In this document: piece by piece, positions 21,101 to 29,806 of the stretch
Position numbering within the stretch: the stretch's first letter is position 1
Layout of the letters: each line of letters opens with the position of its first letter
NCBI RefSeq assembly: GCF_004802635.2
Contig: NZ_CP046052.1
Span: 3,573,501-3,637,500, forward strand
Source: Methylocystis heyeri
GTDB taxonomy: Bacteria; Pseudomonadota; Alphaproteobacteria; Rhizobiales; Beijerinckiaceae
Direction: 5' to 3'
DNA length: 64,000 bases
Program-made: the position numbers and the translations under genes
The notes under the pieces: generated by a model
Told to the model about the DNA's origin: nothing
Databases searched by the model: none
What the model saw: the letters and a program-made list of their open reading frames with translations, nothing else

Positions 21101-22478
21101 CGCCGACATCGCCATGGGGACGGCCAACCGCGTCAAGATAACGGGCTCGGCGCCGCTCGACGCCAATGGGGCGCTGGAGCTCGCGATCAAAGGCGGCCTC
21201 GACGCCGCCGTCGCCAACACGATGCTTTCCGCGGGCGGACAGACCGTGCATGGCAAGGCCGCGCTCGATCTGCGCGTCGCGGGCCAGGCTTCCTCCCCCA
21301 TCGTCGACGGCTCGATGACGCTCAGCGAAGGCTCCTTCGCGGACCCCGCCAACGGCGTCGCCTTCGACAAGATCGGGGCGCGGCTGGAGGCGCGCGGCCG
21401 TGAGCTCAACCTCGCTTCGCTGCAGGCCTCGACCCATAACGGCGGTCAGATTTCGGGGAGCGGGCGCATTTCGATTCTGCCCGAAGCCGGCATGCCCGGC
21501 TCCCTGCGCATCATCGGCCACAACGCTTTGCTGGTGAGCAGCGCGCTGGTCTCCTCCACCGCCGATTTCGACCTCAATCTCGGGGGACCGCTCGCAAGGG
21601 CTCCCAAGGTTACGGGAGTCGTGAAGTTCAACACTCTGGAAGTGAACGTTCCCGACCGCCTGCCCTCCTCGCTGCGGCCGCTGCCCGACGCCGTTCACAA
21701 GGACGCGCGCGGCTTCGCCAAGGAATTGCTCGAGCTTCAGCGCAAACAAAAGGCCAAGGCGGGGAAATCTTCGGCCTTCGACGCGGCGCTCGACCTCAAT
21801 ATTTCTGCTCCCAACCGCATTTTCGTACGCGGGCGTGGGATAGACGCGGAATTTGGCGGCGAGCTCAAGATCACCGGAACAGTGCAGAAGCCCAATGTGA
21901 TCGGCGGCTTCGATCTGCGTCGCGGGAAGCTGCAACTGCTCACCCAGCGCATCGACATCACCCGCGGCAAGCTCAGTTTCTCCGGTGGCCTCATGCCCCA
22001 ACTCGACTTCTACGCCGAGGCCACCGCCGGAGACGTCACCGCCCAAATCACGATCTCCGGCCCCGCGTCGCAGCCGAGCTTCGCTTTCTCCTCGACCCCC
22101 GAACTGCCGCAGGACGAAGTGCTTTCGCGGTTGCTGTTCGCCAAGGCCTCGGGCTCGCTGTCGCCGTTCCAGGCCCTCCAGCTCGCCGCCGCGGTCGCGG
22201 AGCTTTCGGGCGGGGGCGGAGACGGCGCCTTTGAGAAAATGCGCAAGGCCCTGGGCGTCGATTCGCTCGACCTCAGCGCCAGCGGCGCCAACGGCCCGAC
22301 CATCGGGGCCTCGCGATATCTCACCGACAATGTGAGCGTCGGCGTGCGCACCGGGGCCAAGCCCTCGGACGCGGCGGTCAATGTCGGCGTGGATGTGATG
22401 AAGAAGATGCGCATCCAGGGCGAGGCCGGAATGGACGGGCATACCTCCGTCGGCGTCGGCGCCGAGTGGGAGTATTGA
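18171..22478 (+). CDS. tamB: Translocation and assembly module protein TamB
   Basis: 1435 residues. An N-terminal membrane anchor (LLRYIGAGFGLILLAGGAAF) is followed by a very long repetitive beta-rich region of the AsmA/TamB type, in which strand-turn units rich in Ala/Leu/Asp recur. The C-terminal DUF490 domain contains GGFDLRRGKLQLLTQRIDI, PELPQDEVLSRLLF and the ending VGVGAEWEY. It spans the periplasm between the inner membrane and TamA. ATG 18171 overlaps the tamA stop in TGATG, showing coupled translation. The length is typical for alphaproteobacterial TamB. Confidence 0.95.
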   Translation: MRVRLLRYIGAGFGLILLAGGAAFVGLGLKTRDGKSFLADFVSRSASSVQMKVDIGEIDGLLSSHPAVRDIVLADPRGVWLKIDRVDLDWSPLALAALRLDVNSLKIGRIEALRRPDAGANDQKPAETKPAEKKSAASWPPDLPIRVRLGLFEVGALALDAPVIGAPATFRLTGSAEAGASSDGARASFAILRQDAPGEVRLEAKIAPGGSMGIDFNASEPAGGVIARLAQLPGAPPLAVTLKGEGPLDAFRARLDASAGEELKARGEAGLSRKDAGRRLDFDLISDFSALLPKALADVFAGDNRLKGAADFADDGGLVLESLALVNPALRLEAAGRLGADRAIDARFALHGQASGASGAFRAKTLEGEISAAGSLDKPDARLSLLVEDLVSSAGRIGHFDAAAKAAAEGPLSQPGAHVDINVEAHGEELALAGRGVSEALGDRLNLSLRARATAEGDADIGLAKIEAGGANLTYAGKAGPGLLDGKLVLGASDLSRFSGIAGRSLHGALTLAASLSGAPRDGRVKAALNGTVSEPGAGVAAVDGVLGKKLAIGGKVETLPGGGVSFEGLTLNGEYVQVRLNGAATKEKANIAADVALPDLRRADPRLSGRAGLNANLSGSLKKPDARLRLDLADAAANGRAIPKLELDAQAQDITGALKAAATLGGTIDGRPARGELKASRAGEAWKLENIDLGVGRATLKGSLAYDGAARGRLSLNAPDLDDFSALALQKLAGALHAEIALDAASGGQDAAIDVKGSGLRARDLSLGRIDAKLSARDVLRRPALEGEASLEKAEVGKEAISSARLKARPAGSGTALDLDVNARGFAVTSAATVTPGEKTRLDLASLTVQRGGKKLSLAGPAAITLGEYGEAEIRGLAINADGGRLDLDGRAGERLDLTLKARSVPLSIAALADPSLAFDGKLDAEARITGSKTAPGGDWKVTVSKFSAPQVKNSGLPAIDVAAQGRISGKRTSVDADIAMGTANRVKITGSAPLDANGALELAIKGGLDAAVANTMLSAGGQTVHGKAALDLRVAGQASSPIVDGSMTLSEGSFADPANGVAFDKIGARLEARGRELNLASLQASTHNGGQISGSGRISILPEAGMPGSLRIIGHNALLVSSALVSSTADFDLNLGGPLARAPKVTGVVKFNTLEVNVPDRLPSSLRPLPDAVHKDARGFAKELLELQRKQKAKAGKSSAFDAALDLNISAPNRIFVRGRGIDAEFGGELKITGTVQKPNVIGGFDLRRGKLQLLTQRIDITRGKLSFSGGLMPQLDFYAEATAGDVTAQITISGPASQPSFAFSSTPELPQDEVLSRLLFAKASGSLSPFQALQLAAAVAELSGGGGDGAFEKMRKALGVDSLDLSASGANGPTIGASRYLTDNVSVGVRTGAKPSDAAVNVGVDVMKKMRIQGEAGMDGHTSVGVGAEWEY

Positions 22479-22541
22479 CGCGCCGGTCATTGCGAAGCGT
22501 GGCGACGATGAATCCGTTTGGTCTCTGCGCCTCGACGCCCT

Positions 22542-22586
22542 CATCCTGAGGCGCTTTTTGCGGAACGCAAAAAGCCTCGAAGGATG
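22542..22586. repeat. REP-like hairpin element, copy 1
   Basis: CATCCTGAGG... to ...CGAAGGATG with an internal perfect 9-bp stem CTTTTTGCG/CGCAAAAAG around GAA (22554-22574). The same element lies in inverse orientation at 38085-38130. Confidence 0.75.
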
Positions 22587-22703
22587 TTCCATGAGGCGCG
22601 GCGCCCCACCCTTCGAGACGCCCACTGCGCGGGCTCCTCAGGGTGAAGGGACTGGTTTTCCAGACGCGCCTCTCGCGAGGATTCCAACTGATCGCCGCTG
22701 CAA

Positions 22704-22740
22704 GAAAAAAAGCCTCCCTCCCGACCGGGAGAGAGGCCTG
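22704..22740 (-). terminator. Rho-independent terminator of the CoA-transferase gene
   Basis: On the minus strand GCCTCTCTCCCG and its complement GGGAGGGAGGC form a stem followed by seven T residues, about 30 bases past the stop codon. Confidence 0.85.
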
Positions 22741-22768
22741 ATTTGTTCCCCGCAAGAGGGGGCGCGGA

Positions 22769-24709
22769 TCAGTTCCCGACCACTTCCAAAAAGGCCTGGG
22801 CGGCTTCCTTGCGCTCGAACACATGGGGCGAAAGCCCGCGCTTGGTCATCGCTTCCTTCATTTTCAGGCGGGCGAAGGCGCTGGTCGCATAGCGCGCGGT
22901 GGTCGCGTAATAATGCTCCAGCATGTACTGGATCATCTCGGCGTAATCGTCATAGAGCGCCTCGGCGATCTTGGCGCCGTCGTGATTGACCACCGAATTC
23001 ACCCGCTTGCCGACCTTCTGGCAGGCCTCGATAAGAGTCTTGCGCAGCTCGTCGACGTCCTTCTTGGTGCGGGCGTGCCAGCCTTCCAGATTGACGAAGA
23101 GAATATTGCGGTCGGGATCGTATTGAACCCGCTCGTGCAGATTGAGGTTGAGCAGTTCGGCCAGCAGCCCCATCGGCTCGTCGATGAAGAGGCGCTTGTC
23201 CATCAGCTCGGGCTCTTCGACGATGGGCTTGAACGCCATATGGGCGAGAATGTTCTTTTCGATGTCGACGCCGGGCGCGACCTCGATCAGCTCCATTCCC
23301 CTCTGGCCGAGCCGGAACACGCAGCGCTCGGTGACATAGATCACCGGCTGCTTGCGCTTTTGCGCAAATTTGCCGGAGAAGGTGATCTGCTCGACATAGT
23401 TGAGGAATTTGCGGTTGCGGCCTTCCTGCAGGATGTTGAGCTTGCCGTCCGCGATCTCGACCTTCAGCCCGCCGTTGGTGAAGGTGCCGGCGAACACCAC
23501 GCTGCGGGCGTTCTGGCTGATGTTGATGAAGCCGCCGCAGCCGTTGAGACGGCCGCCGAACTTGCTGGTGTTGACATTGCCCTGGACGTCGCATTCGGCC
23601 ATGCCGAGACAGGTCATGTCGAGGCCGCCGCCGTCGTAGAAATCGAACTGCTGGTTCTGCTGGATGATGGAATCGGCGTTGGTGGCGCCGCCGAAGCTCG
23701 ATCCGCTGGCGAGCACGCCGCCGATGGCGCCGGCTTCCGTGGTCAGCGTTATGTAGGGAGTGAATTTTTCCTCATTGGCGACCGCCGAGATGCCCTCGGG
23801 CGCGCCGACGCCGAGATTGACGACGCCGTTCGGCGGCAGCTCGAAGGCGGCGCGCCGGGCGATGACCTTGCGCTCGTCGAGCGGCATTTTGGCCATGCCT
23901 TCCACCGGCACGCGGACTTCGCCGGCCAGCGCGGCGTTGTACATCACGCCATAATTCATGCGGTGCAGCTCGGGAGTGGGCGCGACCACCACGCAATCGA
24001 CCAGAATCCCGGGGACCTCGACGTCCTTGGGCTTGATCGAGCCCTGCTCGACGATCCGCTCGACCTGGGCGATGACGATGCCGCCATTGTTTCTCGCCGC
24101 CATGGCCTGGGCCAGATTGTCGAGAACCAGGGTTTCCTTCTCCATGCTGATATTGCCGGAAGGATCGGCCGAAGTGCCGCGGATGAAGGCGACGTCGATC
24201 TTGGTGGCGATGTAGAACAGCCACTCCTCGCCCTGGATATTGTGATATTTCACGATATCCTCGGTCGTCACCTCATTGACCTTGCCGCCGCCGAAGCGCG
24301 GATCGACATAGGTGTAGAGGCCGACCTTGGAGAACAGCCCCGGCTGTCCGGCGGCGCAGGCGCGATAGAGCTGGGAGATCACCCCCTGCGGCAAATTGTA
24401 GCCGAGGATCTTATTGGCTTGCGCGGCCTCGGCGACCTTGGGCATGCGCCCGAAATTACCCGCGATGACCCGGCCCAGCAGACCCTCGTGATGGAGGCGC
24501 CCCGTGCCGAGCCCTTTGCTGTCGCCGGCGCCGGCCGTCATGATCAGGGTGAGGTTTTTCGGATGGCCGGTTTCGACGTAGCGCTGCTCCAGGCCCATAT
24601 GCAGAGCCTCGGGGATGCAGCTCTGGACGAACCCCGAAGTGGTCACGACGTCATTATCCCGGATGAGGGCCATCGCCTGTTCCAGTGTTGTGACCTTGTT
24701 GTTCGCCAT
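22769..24709 (-). CDS. Acyl-CoA:acetate / propionate-type CoA-transferase (family I)
   Basis: 646 residues. It is a fused alpha-beta CoA-transferase of the propionate/3-ketoacid type: an N-terminal half with VTTSGFVQSCIPEAL, ending near PVEGMAKMPLDERKVIARRA, and a second half with NLGVGAPEGISAVANEE and the TTEAGAIGG segment that carries the likely catalytic glutamate. A C-terminal extension of about 120 residues (HYYATTARYATSAFARLKMKEAM) is longer than in SCOT. It moves CoA between short-chain acyl groups in the cytoplasm; substrate not predictable. ATG 24709 precedes VTTLEQAMALI. It is divergent from copC and has its own terminator. Confidence 0.85.
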   Translation of the reverse strand: MANNKVTTLEQAMALIRDNDVVTTSGFVQSCIPEALHMGLEQRYVETGHPKNLTLIMTAGAGDSKGLGTGRLHHEGLLGRVIAGNFGRMPKVAEAAQANKILGYNLPQGVISQLYRACAAGQPGLFSKVGLYTYVDPRFGGGKVNEVTTEDIVKYHNIQGEEWLFYIATKIDVAFIRGTSADPSGNISMEKETLVLDNLAQAMAARNNGGIVIAQVERIVEQGSIKPKDVEVPGILVDCVVVAPTPELHRMNYGVMYNAALAGEVRVPVEGMAKMPLDERKVIARRAAFELPPNGVVNLGVGAPEGISAVANEEKFTPYITLTTEAGAIGGVLASGSSFGGATNADSIIQQNQQFDFYDGGGLDMTCLGMAECDVQGNVNTSKFGGRLNGCGGFINISQNARSVVFAGTFTNGGLKVEIADGKLNILQEGRNRKFLNYVEQITFSGKFAQKRKQPVIYVTERCVFRLGQRGMELIEVAPGVDIEKNILAHMAFKPIVEEPELMDKRLFIDEPMGLLAELLNLNLHERVQYDPDRNILFVNLEGWHARTKKDVDELRKTLIEACQKVGKRVNSVVNHDGAKIAEALYDDYAEMIQYMLEHYYATTARYATSAFARLKMKEAMTKRGLSPHVFERKEAAQAFLEVVGN

Positions 24710-25001
24710 TCTTTTTCTTCCCCTCTTTGGCTCCACTCTTGGACGGCCGCCGAAGGACTGCCCCGGCTCCTGCGTCGATCTGGTGGATGAGCTCTGAAAT
24801 AGCATGCCCAAGGCTAGAGATTGGGCGAAAATTTCGCAATAGGCGTGAGACGCCGCCGCTTTGGAGCGACGGCGGGCGGCGGCTCGCGACCTCGACCTCC
24901 CTTCTTGTGATAAAGGCGCAAATTCTGTCAAATTCCCGGTAGATGATTCCTGTCCCACAGCCGAAGGACCGGCGAGAAAGCCCGGCCCCGCGGAGCCCGC
25001 C

Positions 25002-25361
25002 ATGACGATGCCACGCTCTTACCTTTATTTCCTCGCCGTTCCGCTCGTCTTCGTCGCCGATGCGGCTTTCGCCCATGCGATCGTCGTCGCCTCGACGCCG
25101 CTACCCAATGAAACGATCGCCGCTTCCGAAACCGAGGTGGAAGTCCGTTTCAACAGCCGGGTCGATCGCGCCCGCTCCCGCCTGACCCTGGTCGGGCCGG
25201 GCGGCGCCAGCGTCGTTTTGCCGCTGGCCGACGGCGCCGCCGAAACCCTCAAATCACGCGCGAGCGGGCTGGAGGACGGGCGCTATCGGATCCTGTGGCA
25301 GACCCTGAGCGTCGACGGCCATATCACCCACGGCGAGATTTCCTTCCAGGTAAAACGGTAA
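25002..25361 (+). CDS. copC: Copper resistance protein CopC (periplasmic)
   Basis: 119 residues. A signal peptide (PRSYLYFLAVPLVFVADAAFA) is cut before HAIVV, leaving His1 as the N-terminal Cu(II) ligand typical of CopC. The mature beta-sandwich ends in DGHITHGEISFQVK, with the histidines expected around the copper site. CopC is a periplasmic copper carrier that works with CopD. Its stop lies 5 bases before the copD start, so the two are an operon. Copper handling is central in methanotrophs but also common elsewhere. Confidence 0.92.
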   Translation: MTMPRSYLYFLAVPLVFVADAAFAHAIVVASTPLPNETIAASETEVEVRFNSRVDRARSRLTLVGPGGASVVLPLADGAAETLKSRASGLEDGRYRILWQTLSVDGHITHGEISFQVKR

Positions 25362-25366
25362 AGTCC

Positions 25367-26986
25367 TTGCAGCTATTCATCGAAATCTACGGCTTCCTCA
25401 ACGTCACCCTGCGCGGGTTCATCCTCACGGCGCAATCGCTGACGCTCGGCGGGCTGGCCTTTCTCCTCCTGCCTGCGGTCGCCGAGGCGCGGCTCGGCGA
25501 GACCGCGCGGCGCCGCGCCGAGAGGCTGATTTTCTGGAGCGCCCTCGCGCTTTGCGCCGGGGAGGCGCTGGCCGCCGCGGCGCTCGGTTTCATGCTGAGC
25601 GGAACCCTCGGCCTTCCGGCGGGCGAGCTCCTCGGCGCCGAGGCCGTCAAAATCGATCTTCTCGCCTCGGTTCTCGCCGGCGCGGTCGCCTTTTTCATCA
25701 GTTCGCGGCGCGACGCCCTGCCGGCCGCGGGTCTCGCCGGATTGTTCCTGCTCGCGACGCAGATCGGCGCCACTCACGCCGCCAGCCGGCTCGATCACGT
25801 CGCCGGTCTCTATGTGGCGGAATTCGCCCATATGCTGGGCGTCGCGATCTGGATCGGCGGCATCCCCTATTTTCTCATCGCCTTAGGCGCGGCGCAAACG
25901 GGAAGCCGCCGCTATGTGGCGGCGCGTTTCTCGATGATTTCCGCCGCCGGCGTCGCGATGCTGCTCGGGGCCGGAGTCTATATGGCCGCCGATTATCTCG
26001 GGGAGCCCGAGGCGCTTTACGGGGCCTCCTATGGCGTCATGCTCACCGCCAAAGCCGGCCTGCTGCTCGGGCTGCTGCTGCTCGGCGGCATGAATTTCCT
26101 CACCGGACGGGAGCTTCGAACCGACCCCCGCGGATCGGTTTCGAGACTGCGCCGTTTCGCCGAAGTCGAGATCGGGGTCGGCCTGACGGCGCTTTTTTGC
26201 GCGGCTTCCTTGACCTCGCTGCCGCCGGCCCGGGACCTGCCCAACGACCGCGCCAGCTGGAACGAGGTGGTGGAACGGGTCGAGCCGCGCTGGCCCATCA
26301 GGCTGGAGAGCCCCGATCACGCCAGCCTCTCCACCTCTCAGCCGAGGATGATCGACCCCGGCGCCCCCCGCGCCTACGCCATGGGCGAGACCGCCGCGCC
26401 GCCCCGCAACGCCGAGGACATCGCCTGGTCGGAGTACAACCACCACTGGGCCGGGATTTTCGTCCTCCTCATGGGGCTGCTCGCCCTCGCCGAGCACGAC
26501 CGCCGGCTTGCTCCCATCGCAAAACATTGGCCCTTGACCTTCCTCGGCCTCGCCGGCTTCCTGTTTCTGCGCGCCGACGAGGAAGTCTGGCCGCTCGGCC
26601 ATCTCGGGCTGATCGAGAGCCTGCGCGATCCCGAGATCGCCCAGCACCGCCTGATGATCGTGCTGATCATCCTGTTCGGGCTGTTTGAATGGCGGGTGCG
26701 GCTCGGCAAGCTCAAGGCGGCCTGGGCGCCCTATGTGTTTCCCGTCACGACCGCGGTTGCGGCGGCCTTTCTGCTGACCCATTCCCACGGGCTCGCCAAT
26801 CCCAAGGAGGAAATGCTGATCGAGATCACCCATACGCCGTTGGCGCTGGTCGGCGTCGCGGCGGGGTGGGCGCGCTGGCTGGAGCTGCGCCTCGACGACG
26901 GCCCGGCGCGTCGCATCGCGAGCCTCGTCTGGCCCGTGGCCTTCATCCTCGCCGGGCTGCTGCTGATGTTTTATCGGGAGGCATAG
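25367..26986 (+). CDS. copD: CopD-domain copper transport membrane protein, extended form
   Basis: 539 residues from TTG 25367 (no ATG/GTG fits). The N-terminal half has about eight membrane helices with the CopD pattern (AEFAHMLGVAIWIGGIPYFL and ARFSMISAAGVAMLL). After about residue 330 a loop (EDIAWSEYNHHWAGIF) leads to about six further helices with a THSHG motif, an extension beyond the roughly 300 residues of classical CopD. It probably moves copper across the inner membrane together with CopC. The final G of its TAG stop is the first base of the tandem repeat array. Confidence 0.82.
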   Translation: MQLFIEIYGFLNVTLRGFILTAQSLTLGGLAFLLLPAVAEARLGETARRRAERLIFWSALALCAGEALAAAALGFMLSGTLGLPAGELLGAEAVKIDLLASVLAGAVAFFISSRRDALPAAGLAGLFLLATQIGATHAASRLDHVAGLYVAEFAHMLGVAIWIGGIPYFLIALGAAQTGSRRYVAARFSMISAAGVAMLLGAGVYMAADYLGEPEALYGASYGVMLTAKAGLLLGLLLLGGMNFLTGRELRTDPRGSVSRLRRFAEVEIGVGLTALFCAASLTSLPPARDLPNDRASWNEVVERVEPRWPIRLESPDHASLSTSQPRMIDPGAPRAYAMGETAAPPRNAEDIAWSEYNHHWAGIFVLLMGLLALAEHDRRLAPIAKHWPLTFLGLAGFLFLRADEEVWPLGHLGLIESLRDPEIAQHRLMIVLIILFGLFEWRVRLGKLKAAWAPYVFPVTTAVAAAFLLTHSHGLANPKEEMLIEITHTPLALVGVAAGWARWLELRLDDGPARRIASLVWPVAFILAGLLLMFYREA

Positions 26987-27199
26987 AGCATGTTCCCGAA
27001 AAGTGCGCAGCGGTTTTTGGACAAGAACATGCTCAGCGAAAGCCATGTTCCCGAAAAGCGCGCAGCGGTTTTTGGACAAGAACATGCTCAGCGAAAGCCA
27101 TGTTCCCGAAAAGCGCGCAGCGGTTTTTGGAAAAAGAACATGTTCGACCAAAGCCATGTTCCCGAAAAGCGCCCCGCGGTTTTGGTTGAGGACATGCTC
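26986..27199. repeat. Four-copy tandem array of a 55-bp palindromic repeat
   Basis: Units start (at CATGTTCCCGAAAAG) at 26989, 27044, 27099 and 27155, giving periods of 55, 55 and 56 bases. Each unit is an inverted repeat: CATGTTC at one end and GAACATG at the other, with a nested CCGAAAA/TTTTTGG pair around GCGCAGC. The fourth copy is the most diverged. Single diverged copies of the same element occur at 9396-9444. Confidence 0.9.
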
Positions 27200-27281
27200 A
27201 GCCAATGACCCATGAACCGCGGCCGACTCTTCTTGGATCGAACGCGCGCTAAATTTAGTTCGATCCTTTGCGAGGCCGCCC

Positions 27282-27728
27282 ATGTCCAACGCAAACCCGC
27301 CGCCGGCATCCTTGACCGACCGGATCGACACTTACGCCGACGCCATGGTGCGCGCCGCCGCCGGCCTCATCCTCATGCCCCACGGCGCCCAAAAACTTTT
27401 CGGCTGGTTCGGGGGCTCCGGCCTCGCCGCAGCGGAAAACTCCTTTCAGACCAAGCTCGGCCTTCCCGGCTGGCTGGCGGTCGCCGCGGGGATCGTCGAG
27501 TTTTTCGGCGGGCTCGCGCTCGCTCTGGGCCTTGGAACCCGCGTCGCCGCGGCGCTCATCGCGGCGCAAATGTTCTTCATCGTCTTTGCGGTGCATTGGA
27601 GCGCGGGTTTCTTCGCCCAGAAAGGCGGCTTTGAATATCCGCTGCTGTGGGGCGTCGTGGCGCTGTCCTACGCTATTCGCGGCGGCGGCCATTGCTCGCT
27701 GGACGCGGAGCTCAAGCGCCGGGCCTGA
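27282..27728 (+). CDS. DoxX family membrane protein
   Basis: 148 residues with four predicted membrane helices and the DoxX core (RAAAGLILMPHGAQKLFGWFGG, then LAVAAGIVEFFGGLALALGLGT). DoxX proteins are small inner-membrane proteins linked in some species to thiosulfate metabolism or redox stress; no specific role is visible here. ATG 27282 follows the repeat array; AGG of GCGAGGCCG lies upstream. Confidence 0.88.
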   Translation: MSNANPPPASLTDRIDTYADAMVRAAAGLILMPHGAQKLFGWFGGSGLAAAENSFQTKLGLPGWLAVAAGIVEFFGGLALALGLGTRVAAALIAAQMFFIVFAVHWSAGFFAQKGGFEYPLLWGVVALSYAIRGGGHCSLDAELKRRA

Positions 27729-27761
27729 CGCCCTTTCCGAGCGTCTCAAGCCGGGGCGCCA

Positions 27762-27796
27762 CAAAAAATCGCGCCGGAGAGCCCCCCGGCGCGATT
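27762..27796 (-). terminator. Terminator between doxX and typA
   Basis: ATCGCGCCGG and CCGGCGCGAT form a ten-base perfect stem. On the minus strand it is followed by TTTTTTG, about 33 bases past the typA stop; on the plus strand TGTTCC is weaker, so it mainly serves typA. Confidence 0.85.
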
Positions 27797-27827
27797 GTTC
27801 CATTCAGCCTGTCGGACCAGCCGGCCC

Positions 27828-29654
27828 TCAATCCACCAGGGCGGCCTTGCCGGCCTTGCCGAAGCGCTTGCGCTCGTTGGGATCGAGGTAGACCTTGCGC
27901 AGGCGGATCGACTTCGGCGTCACTTCCACGCGCTCGTCGTCCTCGATATAGGCCAGCGCCTTTTCCAGCGTCATCTGGATCGGCGGCGTCAGGCGCACGG
28001 CCTCGTCCTTGGACTGGGTGCGGATATTGGTGAGCTGCTTGCCCTTGAGCACGTTGATCTCGAGATCGTTGTCGCGGGTGTGCTCGCCGACGATCATGCC
28101 GCGATAGACCTTCCAGCCCGGCTCGATCATCATCGGGCCGCGGTCCTCGAGCTTCCACATGGCGTAAGCGACCGCCTCGCCCTGATCGTTGGAGATCAGC
28201 ACGCCGTTGCGGCGGCCCTGAATCTCGCCCCGGTGCGGGGCGTATTCATGGAACAGGCGGTTCATGATGGCGGTGCCGCGGGTGTCTGTCAGAAGCTCGC
28301 CCTGATAACCGATCAGGCCGCGCGTCGGGGCGTAGAACACGAGACGCAGGCGGCCGCCGCCGGAGGGCCGCATCTCGACCATCTCGGCCTTGCGCTCGGC
28401 CATCTTCTGCACCACGACGCCGGAATGCTCTTCGTCGACGTCGATGACCACTTCCTCGATCGGCTCCAGAATTTCGTCGCCCTCGCCACGCTTGAACACG
28501 ACCTGGGGACGCGAGACGCCGAGCTCGAAGCCTTCGCGGCGCATGTTCTCGATCAGGATGCCGAGCTGCAATTCGCCGCGGCCGGAGACGATGAAGGCGT
28601 CGCCCTGCGGCGAATCCTCGACGCGCAGCGCGACATTGCCTTCGGCTTCCTTATAGAGCCGCGCGCGGATCATGCGGCTCGTCACCTTGTCGCCTTCGGT
28701 GCCGGCGAGCGGCGAGTCGTTGACGAGGAAGGTCATGGACAGGGTGGGCGGGTCGATCGGCTGGGCCTGCAGCGGCTCGTTCACCTCGAGCGCGCAAAGC
28801 GTGTCGGCGACGTTGAATTTTTCGAGGCCCGCGATGGCCACGATGTCGCCGGCTTCGGCCTCCTCGATCGGCTGCCGCTCGATGCCGCGGAACGCCAGGA
28901 TCTTGGAGACGCGGCCCTGCTCGACGACCTTGCCGGTGCGGTCCAGGACCTTCACGGCCTGGTTGGGCTTCACGCTGCCCGAGAACACGCGGCCGGTGAT
29001 GATGCGGCCGAGATAGGGGTTCGCCTCCAGCAGCGTGCCGAGCATGCGGAAGCCGCCTTCCTCGACCTTGGGCTCGGGCACATGCTTGACCACGAGATCG
29101 AACAGCGGGGCCATGCCGTCCTGCGGGCCGGTGGGCTCCTCGGCCATCCAGCCCTGCTTGGCCGAACCATAGATGATCGGGAAGTCGAGCTGCTCGTCGG
29201 TGGCGTCCAGCGCGGCGAAGAGATCGAACACCTCATTGACGACTTCGGATACGCGGGCGTCCGGCTTGTCGACCTTGTTGACGCAGACGATGGGCTTGAG
29301 TCCGATCTTCAGCGCCTTGCCGACGACGAATTTGGTCTGCGGCATCGGGCCTTCGGCGGCGTCGACCAGCACGATCGCGCCGTCGACCATCGACAGGATG
29401 CGCTCCACCTCGCCGCCGAAATCGGCGTGGCCGGGGGTGTCGACGATATTGATGCGGGTGTCCTTCCAGGCGATCGAGGTCGCCTTGGCCATGATGGTGA
29501 TGCCGCGCTCTTTTTCGAGGTCGTTGCTGTCCATCACGCGCTCGGCGACGCGCTGGTTGTCGCGGAAGGCGCCCGACTGCCGCAGCAGACAATCGACCAG
29601 GGTGGTTTTGCCATGGTCGACGTGGGCGATGATGGCGATATTGCGCAGCTTCAT
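27828..29654 (-). CDS. typA: Ribosome-associated translational GTPase TypA/BipA
   Basis: 608 residues. The GTPase domain has G1 [12 protein letters not shown] near residue 8, G2/G3 [12 protein letters not shown] and [15 protein letters not shown], and G4 [14 protein letters not shown]-like domains II, III and V follow, and a C-terminal domain particular to TypA ([45 protein letters not shown]) closes it. It assists assembly of the 50S subunit and translation under stress. ATG 29654 ([13 protein letters not shown]) is the family start; a TTG 12 bases earlier is less likely. Confidence 0.97.
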   Translation of the reverse strand: MKLRNIAIIAHVDHGKTTLVDCLLRQSGAFRDNQRVAERVMDSNDLEKERGITIMAKATSIAWKDTRINIVDTPGHADFGGEVERILSMVDGAIVLVDAAEGPMPQTKFVVGKALKIGLKPIVCVNKVDKPDARVSEVVNEVFDLFAALDATDEQLDFPIIYGSAKQGWMAEEPTGPQDGMAPLFDLVVKHVPEPKVEEGGFRMLGTLLEANPYLGRIITGRVFSGSVKPNQAVKVLDRTGKVVEQGRVSKILAFRGIERQPIEEAEAGDIVAIAGLEKFNVADTLCALEVNEPLQAQPIDPPTLSMTFLVNDSPLAGTEGDKVTSRMIRARLYKEAEGNVALRVEDSPQGDAFIVSGRGELQLGILIENMRREGFELGVSRPQVVFKRGEGDEILEPIEEVVIDVDEEHSGVVVQKMAERKAEMVEMRPSGGGRLRLVFYAPTRGLIGYQGELLTDTRGTAIMNRLFHEYAPHRGEIQGRRNGVLISNDQGEAVAYAMWKLEDRGPMMIEPGWKVYRGMIVGEHTRDNDLEINVLKGKQLTNIRTQSKDEAVRLTPPIQMTLEKALAYIEDDERVEVTPKSIRLRKVYLDPNERKRFGKAGKAALVD

Positions 29655-29806
29655 GGATTTGGCCAATGCCTGTTCAGTGACGCACGCCGCCGTTTCCGCG
29701 GCTTGAACCTTGCGCGCGCGGAAGCGGCGTGACGCCGATATTGCGATGCGGCATTACATATAGGAGCGAGAGCGGAAATGGAACCCGCAGCTTTGCGCCT
29801 CGCCGA

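Noticed and set aside
22823-24790. A 655-codon plus-strand frame opposite the CoA-transferase
   Set aside because: Shadow of the CoA-transferase, which carries family motifs throughout; the antisense product has none.
26986-27199. CRISPR array
   Set aside because: The whole 55-bp unit repeats, there are no unique spacers, and no cas genes are present.
26990-27208. Short frames encoding a repetitive peptide (units containing FPKSAQRFLDKNML)
   Set aside because: The frames arise from the 55-bp DNA repeat. Each unit is palindromic and also occurs outside genes, so this is a DNA element, not a repeat protein.
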